This document shows positions 28,301 to 43,300 of a stretch of 64,000 nucleotides of DNA, one piece after another. Location of the stretch: assembly GCA_905178155.1 (NCBI GenBank), contig CAJINV010000005.1, forward strand, positions 4,940,256 to 5,004,255, in the 5' to 3' direction. The DNA is from Amoebophrya sp. A120. Lineage: Eukaryota; Sar; Dinophyceae; Syndiniales; Amoebophryaceae. Position numbers and translations under genes: made by a program. Position 1 is the first letter of the stretch; every line of letters starts with the position of its first letter. The notes beneath the pieces were generated by a model, which worked only from the letters and a program-made list of their open reading frames with translations, was not told the origin of the DNA and ran no database searches.

Positions 28301-31300
28301 TCGCGAAAGTGGAAACCGCGGTTGCCGGCGCATTGACGAAACTGTTTGCGAAAGTGGATGAGATGTCAAGTACAATCTCTTCCGCTTCCACGAACCTTGT
28401 TGGTACCTACAGCAGCGGCGGTTCTGGCTCGCACGAGCGCCCGTATCTGGAGTGGCGGCGCGGGGATGTGATTGGCCGCATTGCGGATTTGTCGTCTGGA
28501 CAAAGCTCCACCTTCGTCGACGTGAAAATCATCGTGGAAATCGACTCCGAGAAGCAGAAGAGTCTAGTCGGGGTGGAATCTTCGGTGACTGCTATCGCGA
28601 AATCCTTCACGAAGGATGATTCCACCGCTGGAACTATGTTAGCCGGGATCAAGTCGAATTTGCTTGCTATGGAGATGGAGCAAGCGGGGGATAATTTGGT
28701 CGTTTCCTACCCGTACGGGTTGGCAAACACGGCGGGGTTACTCCCGAAAGTCTCTTCCGGCCCGGCGTACAGCAATTCTGAAAATGACCAACAAATGCTG
28801 AAGAGCCCGTTTGTCATGGAGGTGCGGGTTGCGGTTTACTTGAATCACGCGTCCGGTGTACCCGTTGAGGAGCAAGCGGATTTAACAGTAGCGTCTTCCC
28901 GGGAGAAAGCGACAAACGCGGTGGCTAGCGCCCTAGAATCCATGTTTGTCACTGATTTGTCCTCTCCCACCGCACTAGAAGAGCTCGCTGGCATCACTGC
29001 GAACGAGGTTTTCTGCACGGCCAGAACGGAAGACACCTACAACCCGAAAGCTGGGTTGCCCGCGAGCAACCGCCGGCTTGTTTTTTCCGTCACGATCCTC
29101 GGGTCTGGCAGGGATGGGAGTTCGAATTCTATTCAATCCTTACTCGCCCGCTACAACCGGTTCTCTTCGTTCAACCACGTTTCCTCTACTGACAATTTCA
29201 AGACGAAATTGCAAACCGCGGTGGGGAATAGTGGAACTTTGAATACCGCAGGGAACTGGGTGGTCGCGGACGCGTCGATCTTGAATTCCGTGCCGATTTC
29301 TCTCTCCGTGGCTCTCGGCTCCATCAAGTTTTCTGATAGTGTTGACACTGCTCCTACCGCTCTATCCGCTTTCAGCAGTACGAACTTCCTCCTGAACATT
29401 CGGAAAGCACTCGCCACCGCGCTCCCCCAGATGGTGGACCGAGCGTTTAGCTTCAAGCAGGTTGGTATGAAATGCAAAAATGTCTGGGTCTGGGAGATTG
29501 CGAGATTTGTCATGCTAGTCTGGCATGACTCTGAGCTCTGTGTTGCATGGCCGCGAACAGCTCCTCCTCCCTGTCATGCAAAAACGCAGTTTGTCATGCG
29601 GAGTACGCAACTCAGAATCATGAAAAAAACTTTTCATGCGTGGCAGCGCATCATAGTGAGTTCACTATTCTTTTTCTTGCATCACAGGTTTCCAGACTCA
29701 GACATATTTGCAATGCATACTTGGAGCCATTCTCTTAACCGAGTCCATCGCCACGGTCTCCACGAACAAGCTCGCTGAGTTTTTGGTTTTCTTACCAGAT
29801 ACTGGCTCCAATTCCCTCCACGCGATCGCGAACGGGGGAACCGCGTTTGCAAATACTTGGTTCAAAACCGCTTTACAAACCGAGTTCGGCGGTTCTGATT
29901 CGGTCGAGGCGGTGAATATGCATTGCAAAAGTGTCTGGGTCTGGAAACATGGAACTTGTAATGCTAGTCCTACATTCCTGTAAGATCTGTATTGCATGAC
30001 TAACAAAGATTCGCCCTCTTTTGTCATATTGAAGCGCAGCTTGTCATGCGGAATGCGCATCACAAAGTGTTCGGCAAAATTGTCATGCTTGGCTGCCTTG
30101 GGAAGTAGTTCAGTCGTGCACACTTTAGCATCTCAAGTTTCCAGACCAAGACATGTTTGCATTTGATAGTGAAGCTCGAATCTACCCTAACGGAGTCGAT
30201 GAAAACTGAGGGGAAGTTATCCTGTGTAAAAACTACGTCCCCACCCCAGAGTTGTCATGCAGAAGTACAATCACAGAAAAACTTGTAATGCGCGCCCCCA
30301 TGAGTAGAGGCATTTAGATTTAGTTCCAATTGTGTTATGCAACTTGTGATGCTGTAAACAGGATACCAGGATGGCTTTTTGATGCGGTAGTTGTGCTTGC
30401 TAACCCGCATTGCAGTACAGAAAAAATAAATCGTCATGCGTGACTCCCAAAACTTCTGGATCTGTGTTGCAGATTTCGCATCTTGACTATGGGGTCGTGG
30501 GGACGTTTTTACACAGGATAGAAGTCTATCGCGGAGAATTCGCTGCTGAAAGCCCGGTATTTCTACGGGGCGGATTTCTCCCTGCTTATCGACGGCGCAA
30601 ACGCGGACACCAATCTCGATGTCTTCGTTCAGGACAAGCAGAAGATGGAGCAGAATTTGATGGCGGTCGTTTCCTCCTCCTCCCCCGCGGTTTCCTTGGA
30701 ATCCCCGATCTCCAATGCGAAGACCGCGGTCGCGATTACGAAAGCGGTGGAGAAGGATAGTGTTAAAAACGAGTACACCATCTCCTTCGCCGCGTTCTCC
30801 GCGATGGACAAGAAGTTCACGAGTAGTGGGTCTGGGCTGGTGTTCGAGGATTACTTCAAGAAAACCTTCGACTACCGGCTGACGAAGACCTCGGCTGTGA
30901 AATTAGCGGTGAAATCTTTCGATGTGGACTTGTACCCAACAATCCCATTGATTGACCAAGCAGATACCCCGCAGGGTGACACTTCCACGAGTGAATTCAC
31001 TTTGCCGGAAGAGATCGAGAAGATTTCTGGAGCAGTGACTTTACAAGCGTTGTTGCCGTTATCTTCTGCGAATTTAATTCCGGATTGCGGGACCAAACTC
31101 TTTCCCTACCACAGCTGTAAGAGTGGGAAGGAGGCGGTTTTTGCGGAGGAGACGGTAACGGAGAAAAGTGTTGCGTTGCCGGGTGTTGCGGCTGTGGATT
31201 ACGATAAACCGTTTTTCACTTTCGTGACCGGAACTTTCTCGATCCGGAACAAAAATGACGAATTGTCGGATAAGGAGATCACGGATGCAGTGAAAATTGC

Positions 31301-34300
31301 GTTCCACAGATCCTTGATCGATTTGGTGCCTGTTTTATCCGCTCCTTTCCCCTCTCCAAGCTTCGAAAACGCGGCTTTGGAGGTCGCGGATGTCGCGGTG
31401 ACGATCTCCCCATCGGAATACGCGAGGCCGGTATGCATTGCAAATATGTCTGGGTCTGGAAGGATGCGAACTTGTGATGCGCATTTCACAATGCAGACAA
31501 ATCTCTCATGCATAGGAAGCAAAAGGTGCCCATTTCCTGTCACCAAAATAGGGGATTTGCCATGCGGATTAAGCAATGCGGAAGCTTCTCGATGTCTGTG
31601 ATGCTAGGGCTTTCATGACAGACATTTTGTGTCATCCAAAAACAGCAAGACAAAAATCTGCATTCTTCCAGACCCCGGCACTTTTGCATTTGATAGCCGG
31701 AACGGCCGGACAATCTTTTCTACGACACCCGCATGCTCGGGGAGGTGAGAGAGTTGGGGATCACGGTGGCTTTACCTTCTGTCCACCAGTCGGCGAACGC
31801 GACTCTGGTTTCGCATGTGTTGGCGTGCTTCGACAGCAAAAACAACGACTGCTACAATACCATGAAACTGAAAGTGGATTTTGAGCTCGCATCGGATGCT
31901 GGGGTTAACAGTACGATGTTTGAGCGGGGGGATAAGCATTTCTTGCCCGCTGTTCCGAGCGGGGTGGTTCTATCCGTTGACGAGGTGACCAAGCTGACGC
32001 AGTTGGCCAAGCTTTCTTCCTCTTTCACCGAGATGGATGAAACCACTTGGGACCCCGCCTGGGGCTATCAAATGCAAAAATGTCTGGGTCTGGAAGATTG
32101 CGAGATTTGTCATGCTGATCTGGCATGGCCCTTAAATCTGTATTGCGTGGCCACAAACAGCCTCTCTCACATGTCATGCAAAAACGCAGCTTCTCATGCG
32201 GAATACGCAGCACAGAAGCACGCAGCAACTTGTCATGCTTGGCGGCGCATTACAGTGCATTTGTTATTGACTGACTTGCATCACAAGTTTCCAGACCCAG
32301 ACATTTTTGCATTTCATAGGGGCAACGACGGGATGAAGCAACAGTTTTACTCTGCGGATTTGACCGGGCCTGCCTTATCCTCTTTCCAGGCGATTTCCGC
32401 GGAGTCTTCCTTCAACGTCATTCCTGATTTGAAGCAGGGCGGGGGAAGGATTCCAACCCATTCCGAGTTTGATTTATCCGTGACTCTGACCAACGCGAAT
32501 GCTGATTTGAAAATTCACCATTTGGATTTCAAGGAAAATCTGAAGAAAGCGGTTTCGAACGCGTTGAACAGCCTCCTGGGTCTGGATTTGGAAGTTGGCC
32601 ACGTCGCGGTGAAACTGTTTCCACAATTCACCCGACAGCCTGTGCCGGAAGTTGGTTTAACCGCAAACACCGCAAAAACCATCCGGGTTCGGATCGGGCT
32701 GCCGAAAGCGGCGAGCTTCGACGGGGATAGTTCCGTGAAGAATCAAGTGTTGGCCATGTACTTGTCCGATAACTCCGCGCTGTCTTCCTACCCAACCGGC
32801 CACGACGACATTTCCTCTACGGACGTCGCTGCGGATTTCTCCCTGGATTTAACATTGCAGAAAATCAAGGCGGATGAGAAGAAAAATGCGTTCCAAAATC
32901 TGGTAAACAGCGAATTGACAAATTTGCTGCAAACCAGGTTTGGCAACACCGACATCACTGCAGGGTCCGCCACTGTTCTCAACACGGAGGTGAAGGAGTT
33001 CAAGAACTTTGAATTCCCTCTCGGTTTCTCCGGCGGCTCCGTTTCCGGGAAGACGATCGAAGCGGGGAAAGAGCCTTGTCCGGACATGAACGCGGCATTG
33101 AAACTCGACGGGGACGACATGGTGGCCGCTGGCTGGACGATCCGCCCGGCGAACGAGATGCTAAAGTCTTCCGGGCAAGAGCCGGCGCTATCTTCTAACC
33201 TGCGGGCGGGCAACAACCCGGCGAACGATATGATGTACGAGCCGAAGCACGACCAATACAACAGTGATGGCACGGAAAAGGGCAAGGGCGTTTTCTACGT
33301 GAACGGCCTGTGGAAGGAAAATACATTCTCCCAGAACGGAATCTCCCTCGCCTGGCCGATTGGGAATTACGACGTTTGCCGGAAAAGGGTGATGGCGGGC
33401 ACGGAGTGGCCGAGTTACAAAATGAGTGGATACCGAAAATCCGACGGCACGAAAATCCCGGCCGATGCGGCGACTAGCCCACCGACTGAGTACCACGGGA
33501 GTAAAAAGGGATCTGCTTCTTCCTTTGCGGAAATGAAAACCGGGGAAGGTGGGGTTTTTGAAAGAACGTTGCTAGGAACCGGTGAAATCGAGGTGAAGTT
33601 CGGGAATTGCGCACCGTACAACAACCTGAATTTCCCCCCGAAAGACCACCCGAGTTGCAATTGCGTCCGGATCGACAACGAGGGGAGTCCAAAAACAGCA
33701 AGCACTAGGGACAACCAGTGGTGCACAAGGCAAGCTGATGGAAACCACTTAGTGTCCGATACGGATAAGAGGTGTAAAGTTGGCTGCATGTGCAGCTGCG
33801 GCTACACGGGGAACGCAGCAAAGCCGCAGTTGAACTGCCAGGGATCTGAGGTGCGATTGCAGCTCGATAATGTTCTGTTGAAAACCGCCTGGCCGGGGGA
33901 TTATCACACGGTGAGGGTGAATTTCAAGTCGGGGCAGGTGTTGAAGCTCGAGGGGTTGTCTGGTTACATGGAGGACGGCGCGAACCATCTCGTTTTGCCC
34001 TACATGATGACCCTTTACGAGATCAACTATTTGACTTGCTCGCCCTTCTCCCCCGAGGACATGGTTTCCGGGATGGTTTTAGGTGCGATGACCCGGAAAG
34101 CAGTGGATCACGAGCTGAAACAAAAGATCACCGCCTTGACGAAAACAGACGCTGATGGGAATAACCCTGTCACCGTCGCTTCCTCGTTTTCCCCAGAAAA
34201 CCTCCTCGCGATCACGAGGGATGCGAACACAGTGTACGACTCGCCGAGTTCCTTCGCTCGGTTCCGGGCGATTTTGCCACTCCCGAAGATCGGGGTGCAC

Positions 34301-37300
34301 GGGTTACCGGGGCCTAGTGCGGATGCTGGGGATTTGGATGTGAAGGAAACTTTGAAACAGACGCTGTTGAAAGACAAAAACGACAAAACTTCCTCTTCAA
34401 ATAACCCGTTCAAAGACCTCGCGACGACGCTAGTCAACAAGTTCGGCGTGCCGGTTTTGAACATGACGGAGGGCGTGGGGATGTTTGAAAACGCGAAGCA
34501 CGAAAAAACCGCGGTGTCTGTTTCCGAGCAGAACAACGTCGGGAATTTTACCGACATCGACATCCTCCACGAGTCCGAGGACGTCGCGACGGATATCGGC
34601 CGGGACCCAGTGGGTGCGAAGGAGATTGACATTCGGTTTTTGGAAATTTCCGGGGAGCTGCACACCAAGGATTCGTCGACTTTTTCCGATAGTGCGTTGC
34701 AGATTTTGTTGCAGCAGGGTGTCGCGGCGCAGCAACCTGGGACTGAGAAAACCAAGCGGGTTTTCCCGGTTCCGTTGGAAGACTTAGGTGCGGCGTTTGA
34801 CGCGATCACACCGGTTTTTCAAACATCGTCGAATTCGTTTACGTTCAAACGGGCGTTTAAGCTCACGGTGCAGTACAGGAAGAAGACTGGGGTGGAAATC
34901 GGAAATGCTATCTCCGTCTTCCGGTCCGATCAGTTTAAGTCAAATCTTCAGCAGTTTATGACGGACAACTCTGGCGGTGCGAATTCCACTTATGGAATTA
35001 TCCTCTTCCAAGTCGCGGACGCACGGCTCGCTTCCATGTCGACTGTCGTGATCCGGTTTGTCAACAAGCCGAACAAAGCTATGACGGACAAACCCGGGTT
35101 GAAAAACGAGCCGTGGCTGAAACTCCCGCTCCGGAAGTGCTTCCGGGAAGCGCTCCAGACCGTCGCGACGATCTCCATGTCCGATGCGAATGTCTTTTTC
35201 GACATGCCTGATTTTGACTACTGGCCCAGCAGAATCCCTAATGTCTTTATGCAATACAAATTTCCTGTACATGTACAAAATGCATCACAAATGTCACCGA
35301 CTTGGAGCACGCCACTTGTCATGCTAAATAGAAACGAAGAAAATTTTGTCATGCAGAAACCGCATTTGTACATGTACAGGAAATTTACTGTGGATAGTTT
35401 TCTCCGATTACCGCTACAACTACTTTCGGTTCGCACTCTCGTTCGCGGAACAGCCGACGACTTTGAAGAAGGTTCTGTCTTTATCCGGCGCGGTAAACAC
35501 GGACGGGAGTAGTATCGTGGAGAATGAGTTCTTTTTGAACTCTTTTCTAACGAAAGTGAACGAAGCGGGATCCGATCCGTTAACGTTCATGCCGGCGGCG
35601 GAGGTGAATTGGGCTTCTTCTTATCTCCCCATTTCCGGCTTCAACAACAACGACGGAGAAGGGAAAAGAAAGGCGATGCACATTGTCCAATCCGACACGA
35701 TGAGCTTTGTCCGCGCCTATCTTGGAGCGGATGATCTCCTCGTCACTGGGGTCGGAGCAAGCGGGACAGTTGTGAACAAGATTCAGGGTGCAAAACTCGC
35801 TCCTCTCGTGCAGAAAGCGGTTTTTTCCGCGGTGGAGGCCTCAGTCCCGGAGTTCAAAATCGCCTACAAACCGTGGCTCACGGCGTCGGATGTGGTGGTT
35901 TCCTATTCCAACCCGGACTGGCTGACGAACACCGACGATTTCTACGTGTCCGTCCCCGTGTCTTCCTGGAACTACAAAGCAGATCAGAAGTACAAATCCG
36001 CGACGCACGACATCGCGATCGAAACTTCCATCCGGGACAAAGTCACCGCGTTGTTCAAATCGGGAGGATCGGCGACCGCGGTTTCAACACCCTTCTTCGA
36101 CAAGTTGAAGACCCGGTTATCGTACCTCCGCGACACCATCTACCACAAGCAGGCACCTTTCGCGCAGGAAGACGGGTCTGTTTCTCTCTCCGCGGGGACG
36201 GAGCCGAGCTTCTTGTCGAGATTGACTTTCTTGCGGGCGAAGTTGAGTTTGACCGCATCTGGTTCGTTCACAAACACCGCCGCGATTGAATCTGCGGTCA
36301 GGTTTGTGTTGAATTCGGAAACCAAATCACCGAAACTCTTCGCGGAGTCGATTCAAGTGGCGGAAAACGAGTTGACGGTGTTGCCAACCACGACTGATAA
36401 CGAGTTCACCGTGATTTGCCAGGTGTTGGACACGAAGTCTCTCGCGACTCGTGCAGGACTATTGGCGCAACACCTCTCCGCTTCTACCGACTTGGGCACA
36501 ACTGTCGCGACGGAATTAACTGCGAAGTTAGCAGCGGATGGACATACAGCTATCACCGCATCTTCCTTCGGGTCGACGAGAGTCGAGCCTCTGTCCCAAA
36601 TTTCCATGCAGGGTGAGTTTGAGCACGACGGGGACGCGTTTGCGGACGGGGCGGACACTTTGGAGTTGATCAAGATCATCCAGAAGGCGTTCGTGTCTGC
36701 TTTGAAAGACGCGACGCAGCAAACCTTGACTTCCGGTATGGTCTCGATTCAGTTGAAGGACGGGACGAAGGACCGGAAGAACCCCATGTTTACCGTTTCC
36801 GTCCCGGCGATCGGTGCGGCCTTTGACTGGTTCTTCAAAACCGCGCCGGACGGGTTGAAGAGCTTCACGGAAATGCGCTTGAAGGAGGAATTTTCTTCTT
36901 CTTCATTACCTTCGAACCTCCAACGCGCGACCATCACGAATGTGAAAACCTCTGCCTTAGCGGATTTTGCAAACCGCGGGTACGTTCTCGGGCAGTTCTC
37001 GGTCACTTTCAAGGCAGCTCACGGGGGTGTGGATAAACTCATGCCGCCTAATGGGCAGTTGTCGAGACTGATGCTCACCTACGCCACTGCGAAAGCGACG
37101 AAGATTGTCACGACTGCGGACACGAATCTGGTGAACAACGTGGATGTTGACCCCTTCTCCCAGCTGATTTTCATCCCCGACGCGGTTTTCCCCGCTGGGG
37201 GAATCAGTTCCGGGCAAGACTACAGTCTTTCCGGGCAAGTGGTTCTCCCTCTCAACGGCCGTGTTGCCGATGTCGACCCAGTTCTCTACTCCCTCGGTAC

Positions 37301-40300
37301 GACAAAACAGACGGAGTTCAAGCAAGAGTTGGTCAAAGCTTTAAACTTCTTCGGTCTGCACACGGAGGACGGGCTGGTTACCATCAGTTGGAAGGGATCG
37401 GTTTCTGCGATTTCGACGGATCGAACGGTGCTGGATACGAAGTCCTATCAAATGTAAAAATGTCTGGGTCTGGAAGAATGCAACCTGTCATGCTAAATCT
37501 GAAGCATGCAAAAATCTTCTGTGTTGCATGATTACCAAAAGCTGTCCACTTTTGGCCTAATCGAGAGGCAGTTTCTCATGCAGGAGAGGCATGATAGAAC
37601 TCTCACAGAATCTGTGATGCTCTGTCCTAGATACCAGACCTCATGAGTCATGTAAAATCTGCATCACAAGTTGCATTCTTCCAGACCCAGACATTTTTAC
37701 ATTTGATAAGTCCGCGTCGGATTTGGTAATGATCGAGACGGACGCGATGGAAATCGACTGCAAGTTAGCGTTATGCACTGCAAAAATGTCTGGGTCTGGA
37801 AGGATGCAACTTGTGATGCTACCTTTGGACTCTACAGAAAACCTGTATTGCATGAACAGCAAAAGAGGTGCGATTTGTGCTACGCGGAGGAGGCATTTCT
37901 CATGCGGTATGAGCATCAGAAAGCCCTCGCAGAATCTCTCATGCTAGGGCATGCATCACAGACCTCATGGGCCATGCAAAATCTGCATGACAAACTCCTG
38001 CATTCTTCCAGACCCAGACATTTTTGCATTTGATAAGCGTCCGACACGGACATGAGCACGAAAGTGCATGGCGAGACGCACAGGGAGCTGGAGAGGCGGG
38101 CTGGAGAATTAGCGAAGGAGGCGATGTTCGAATCGCTTACCACTTTTCTCCCCTCCGCCCCCTTCGCCGGCAATGTTCTTCCTGAACTCGCAGCACTGAA
38201 GCAATCGAACGAGTTCGTGAAATCTTCTATCGCGACGGTCGCGAAGATGGGCACCAAGGTGGATCCAGTGACAAAGAAAGTCGTTTCCGATATTTTCACG
38301 GGTGAGGCGGAGCAGACGATCATGGTGAGTTTCGTTATCCCGCTGTTCAAAGTCACCGTGGAGGAAACGATGGAGGTGATAAAGCTTCTTTCCCAAGTCC
38401 CACCGAACGACGATAATTCGCTGGAAAAAACCAACTCCTGGTTCTACTCGGTGTTGGCTGCGAAGGTGAACAGTCTCGCTGGTTCTCACGGATTGGCGAT
38501 TCTAACCGCGGACGAGAATGAAGAAATGGTCCGCCCCTGGAAGGGCACGGCGAAGGTCTTGACGCACCAGTATTTGAAATACAAGATCTCGGCTGCAACT
38601 GGGAAGACTCTGCTCTCCGATTACTTCGCTAAACAGCAGAAGTACATCAACACCACTGACAGTTCGGAAACGACAGAGAAACCAGCGGTGAAGTACCAAC
38701 TCGAGTGGCTGCGACAAGCGATCCAGCACAGCTTCTCTGCGCAATTTGGTGTGAACCTCGGATTTTTGAAATCCGGGGTTGCGTTGAAGGACGTCGTTTC
38801 GCCGTTCTTGAGTACTGGTGGGTATAAGACGACGGAGAAGGAGAAATTTGCGGAATACACTTTAAACGCCGCGAACAACGATTTTTTCACCGGGATTTTT
38901 TCGCCATCATTGGTGCCGGTTGTGTGGGAGAACTACGCGGCTCTAGCGGGTTCTTCTGACATTGCCGCGGAATCCCTTGAGTTCAAAGTGCACCTCCCGT
39001 TCTCTCACCTCCAAACCGCCATCCCGAGTGATGCCGCGGAGAAGGGGAATATGATAACGAAAATCCATACGAAAATTCAAAACGACTTGGAAATCGCGGT
39101 TAGTGGTGCAATCGACAGCAGCAGTAGTAACGCTGGTACGAAGCTCGAGTTGCAGGAGGTCGCTCTGCCGAATGCGCAAACCAACGCCGGTGAAGCGACT
39201 TTCATCGAGGCCCCGGAGATGAAGTTCCAATCGGCGAACTCTGGCGTGCTGGCGATCGGCGCGGTGCAAACTCTCGTCCAGTTATCCGGTTCTTACGCTA
39301 TGAAGGAAGTGATGGTAGCTGAGTCCGACACAACTGATTACAGCAACACGGATTTGAAAGTGCTGCAAATTATCGGTGCCACGATTCCGGTCGGGTATGT
39401 TTCGAACTCGACGTTTGTCATCAAGCCCTACTTCCCGCGTCGGAGTATTGAGACGAAAATCGCTTCTGGTTTATTCTTCTCGAAGTTCCAGGAGAGACTG
39501 GAGGCTTTAGGGATGACCTTCGAGGTACTAAATTCCGCTGGGAACAAGATGGAGATCGTCAACAGCAACTTCTTGAATTCCGATACCGCTGTGTCCCTCC
39601 GGAAGCCGAGCGGCGTGAAATTAGATCACGGCGACACGCGGCTGCGGATTGCGTATTTGCAGCTGATCGGGCAGGGGTTGTTGACGGTGGAACAATCCGG
39701 TATCGTGGATTCGACCGCTTTTTTGACGCAACAAGCGGTGACGAAAACGACATTACGGAACAAGAGCGTCCGCCCGTTATTAGTGTCCGCTTTTGACCAG
39801 CTGAAAGACCAAGCAGTTTCCTTCTGGACTACCAGCACCGCGAACAGCAAAACCTCGACCGCGTATTGGGAGCAGATCCAGAACAAGTACAAGGCGAAAT
39901 CCGCGTATGTCCGGCGGTCCTGGCCACTGACGAAGGACGATGGAACAACTCATCAGGGCTTTGAATACGACATTCTGGTGGAACTCCAAGACGTGACCAT
40001 GAAGGAGATCGCGGTGTTGAAGTCCAGTTTGCAGCAACTTGGTGTGAAGCAGAAGTTCAAAGAGTTGATCACAACCACCTTCGCCGCAGCGACCACCCCA
40101 TCAGCCATGACGATCACGTTTGAACAAGATACCAACTCTGTCCTCCAAGTGAAGCAGAAATCCCACACGGAGTTCACAATCCAACTCGCGATCGGCCCGA
40201 AATCGAAATTCGCCTGCCCGGCGTTGACGTCCGCGAAGGGTATGATCGATAAAAACGCCTGGAAGGGGTTTGATCAGTTGAAAGTGTACTACGATGTGGA

Positions 40301-43300
40301 TAAAGATGAGGTGGTGCAAACACCACAGTTCAACGCCGCACAGGATTTACCTGCTGGGTGTACCCTGCAGGAAATCATCGATACTTGCGGCAAGTACAAG
40401 AAGGGGAAGATCTATGGAAGGAAAAAAAGTTTGTCACAGTCACTACTTGCAGCATTAGCAGGTTTTGCATGAGAAATTTCATTTCTGGCGTCCTCACAGC
40501 TTTTTCCTGTATTGCAGAAACGCCAAGTTGTAGAAAGAAATCTTACACAAAGCGTGTCTGTCATGCATTTTGATGCATGACAGGCGTTTTTGTATTGCAG
40601 AAGTGCCCATGATGAGGGATCGCGGCGAACTTTTTTTGTTGCATAAGATCCATGAGCGGTGGCCGGAGTGGGGCAACAACCCACCGGAATACGACAACGG
40701 CGAGGGTTTAGCAAAAACCGCTTTCTTATGCATTGCAAAAATGTCTGGGTCTGGAAGGTTGCAACTTGTAATGCTAATTCTGGATCGTGCATAAATCTGT
40801 GTTGCATGAATGCCAAAAGCTGTCCACTTTTGACCAAGTTGAGAGGAAGTTTCTCATGCAGGAAAGGCATGGCAGGGACCTCGTAGAGTCTGTCATACTA
40901 AGTCCCGCACTCCAGACCTCATGGGTCATGGAAAATCTGCATGACAAGTTTACAACTTTCCAGACCCAGACATTTTTGCAATCCATATTTCTGGGGCTTC
41001 GCGGAAAAAGGGACCATCAAAACTCTCGAGTGGGAGGGCCAGAACACTGGCGAGGGGAAGGTCCGTATACTTTTCGGCAACTGCGCGCCACCGATGTGCA
41101 ACCGGGGGAACAACGGGATCGACTCCAGGAATTGGTCCTCGGCTTCCCTTATGGATTGCAAAAATGTCTGGGTCTGGAAAGTTGGAACTTGTGATGCTAA
41201 CTTTGGACTCTAAAAAAATCTGTATTGCATGATCAGCAAGAGAAGTCTGGTTTGTGCTACGCGGGGAGGGCATTTGTCATGCGGAATAGGCATCAGGAAG
41301 CCCTCTAAAAATCTGTGACGCTAGGCCATGCATTACAGACATCCTGGGTCATGCAAAATATGCATGACAAACCCGGCAACATTCCAGACCCAGACACTTT
41401 CGCAATCCATATCCCTCTCGCCGCATCGGGGTGGAACCAAGGGGTGGACCAGCTACCAGCACGTGGCAGGTGGCCAGCTCACCTGGGGCCCGAGTAACAG
41501 CGTCGCCAACCTATCAAATGCAAATACGTTTGGGTCTGGGAGATTGCGAGATTTGTCATGCTAGTCTGGCATGACTCTAAACTCTGTATTGTGTGGCCGC
41601 AAAGAGTTCCTCTTGCTTGTCATACAAAAACGCAGTTTCTCATGCGGAATACGCAACTCAGAACCATGGTAAAACTTGTCATGCTTGGCAGCGCATTACA
41701 GTGCGCTCCCTATTCCCTTCCTTGCATCACAAATTTCCAGACCCAGACATATTTGCAATCCATACAACCCGCGGATTTACGACTTTCCGCACCACCGGTT
41801 TTCGAAGGAGCACGAGTACGGAAACCTCCGGCTGCAATTAAGGTCGAACCGGGAAGCCACGCAGCGAGATTCGCAAATCGCGGTTTTGATCATCTACCAC
41901 TTCGAGTACGATACCAGGGACCAGACTTATGGGGGCTGCAAGGGCTCGCCCGGCTGGTCGGATGTGGACAGTCAGAAAACGGCGCTGATGAGCATGATGA
42001 AGAAATCTACGGTTGACGGGTTGGAATCGATGTTTGGTGGGAACGTACCGCAGTTATCCGACACCTACGCGAACGACGTGGAAATTGGAGCGGGGCATTC
42101 GGAAGATTTGAAATTCGACTTGATGCTATCGGAGTTGCCGTCGATCGGGTTGTTAACCTCCGCGCAGTCCTCTGCCTACCCGTATCCTGAGTAAAAACGT
42201 CCCCACACCAGAGTTGTAATGCAGATTTGCAAAGACACGAAGACTTGTAATGCGCATCCCCATGAGAGCCATTTCCAATCGTGTTTTGGAATTTGTATGT
42301 AATGCTGTGAACAGGATGAGCAGATGAATCTGTGACGCGGCTGCACTTGCTAACCTGCACTACACTGCAGAGTGCAACTTGTCACGCGTGACTCACAAAC
42401 CTCCTAGGTTTGTGTTGCAAAATCTCCATCCTGACTCTGGTGTGGGTACGTTTTTGCTCAGGATAACCCGTATGAGTTGATCACTCTGTCTTTCGCCATG
42501 CCGGTGGTGGACGATCAGATTCAGGGAGTGTTTGAACCCGAGCAGTATGGGGGGAGTAATGTCGACACCAGTCTGCGGACGAAGTTCATCCAGACCATCA
42601 ACAGCAAAACCATGGCATATAAAGACGCGACAGACCCCTGGAAGGGGAATCTGGACTACTTGAAACTCGCACCGAACAGCTTTGATGGATTGACTGCGAC
42701 GGAGTTCCGCTTCTTTGAGAGTGAACTGAAGATCGATGCTTTACCCGCAGATAAATCCGCCTACGTGTACTTAGAGAAGGACAACGGGATGGAAAACGCG
42801 ATTGTGAATACTTTGTACCCACTGTCTACTAGCACAACCCCAGCCGAAACGACCTTCACCTACGACATCGGCGCCTCGGACATCGGTGTCTGCCCGGTTG
42901 TGGATGTCGAAACCGCGGCGAGTACAGCGGGTGGAAGTACAACCTCTGTCAGCAACATTCCCTTGATCCTCTCCCTCGCAAACATGCGGGACAGCTACCA
43001 GAACGGGGTGCAGGTACCGGAGCGGAAGGAGTTGCAACTGGTTATCAAAGTGAAAAATCCCCCCTCTCCATATCAAAGCCGAAATCTGTGATGCGGGATT
43101 TGTGTACACAAATCCAATCTGTCTAGCAGTAGAGGACTGCAGGCAGATGCAGCGCCTGAGTAGGGGCGTTTTGCTGTAGACACCTAGCAAGGCAGGCATA
43201 TCCTCTGTAGGTGATACAGCATTACAAAGTGCCGGCGAAACGCGGCTGATTCTCTGGGTTTGCCCTCTTGCAATACAGGGACGATTTGTGGTCACAAATC

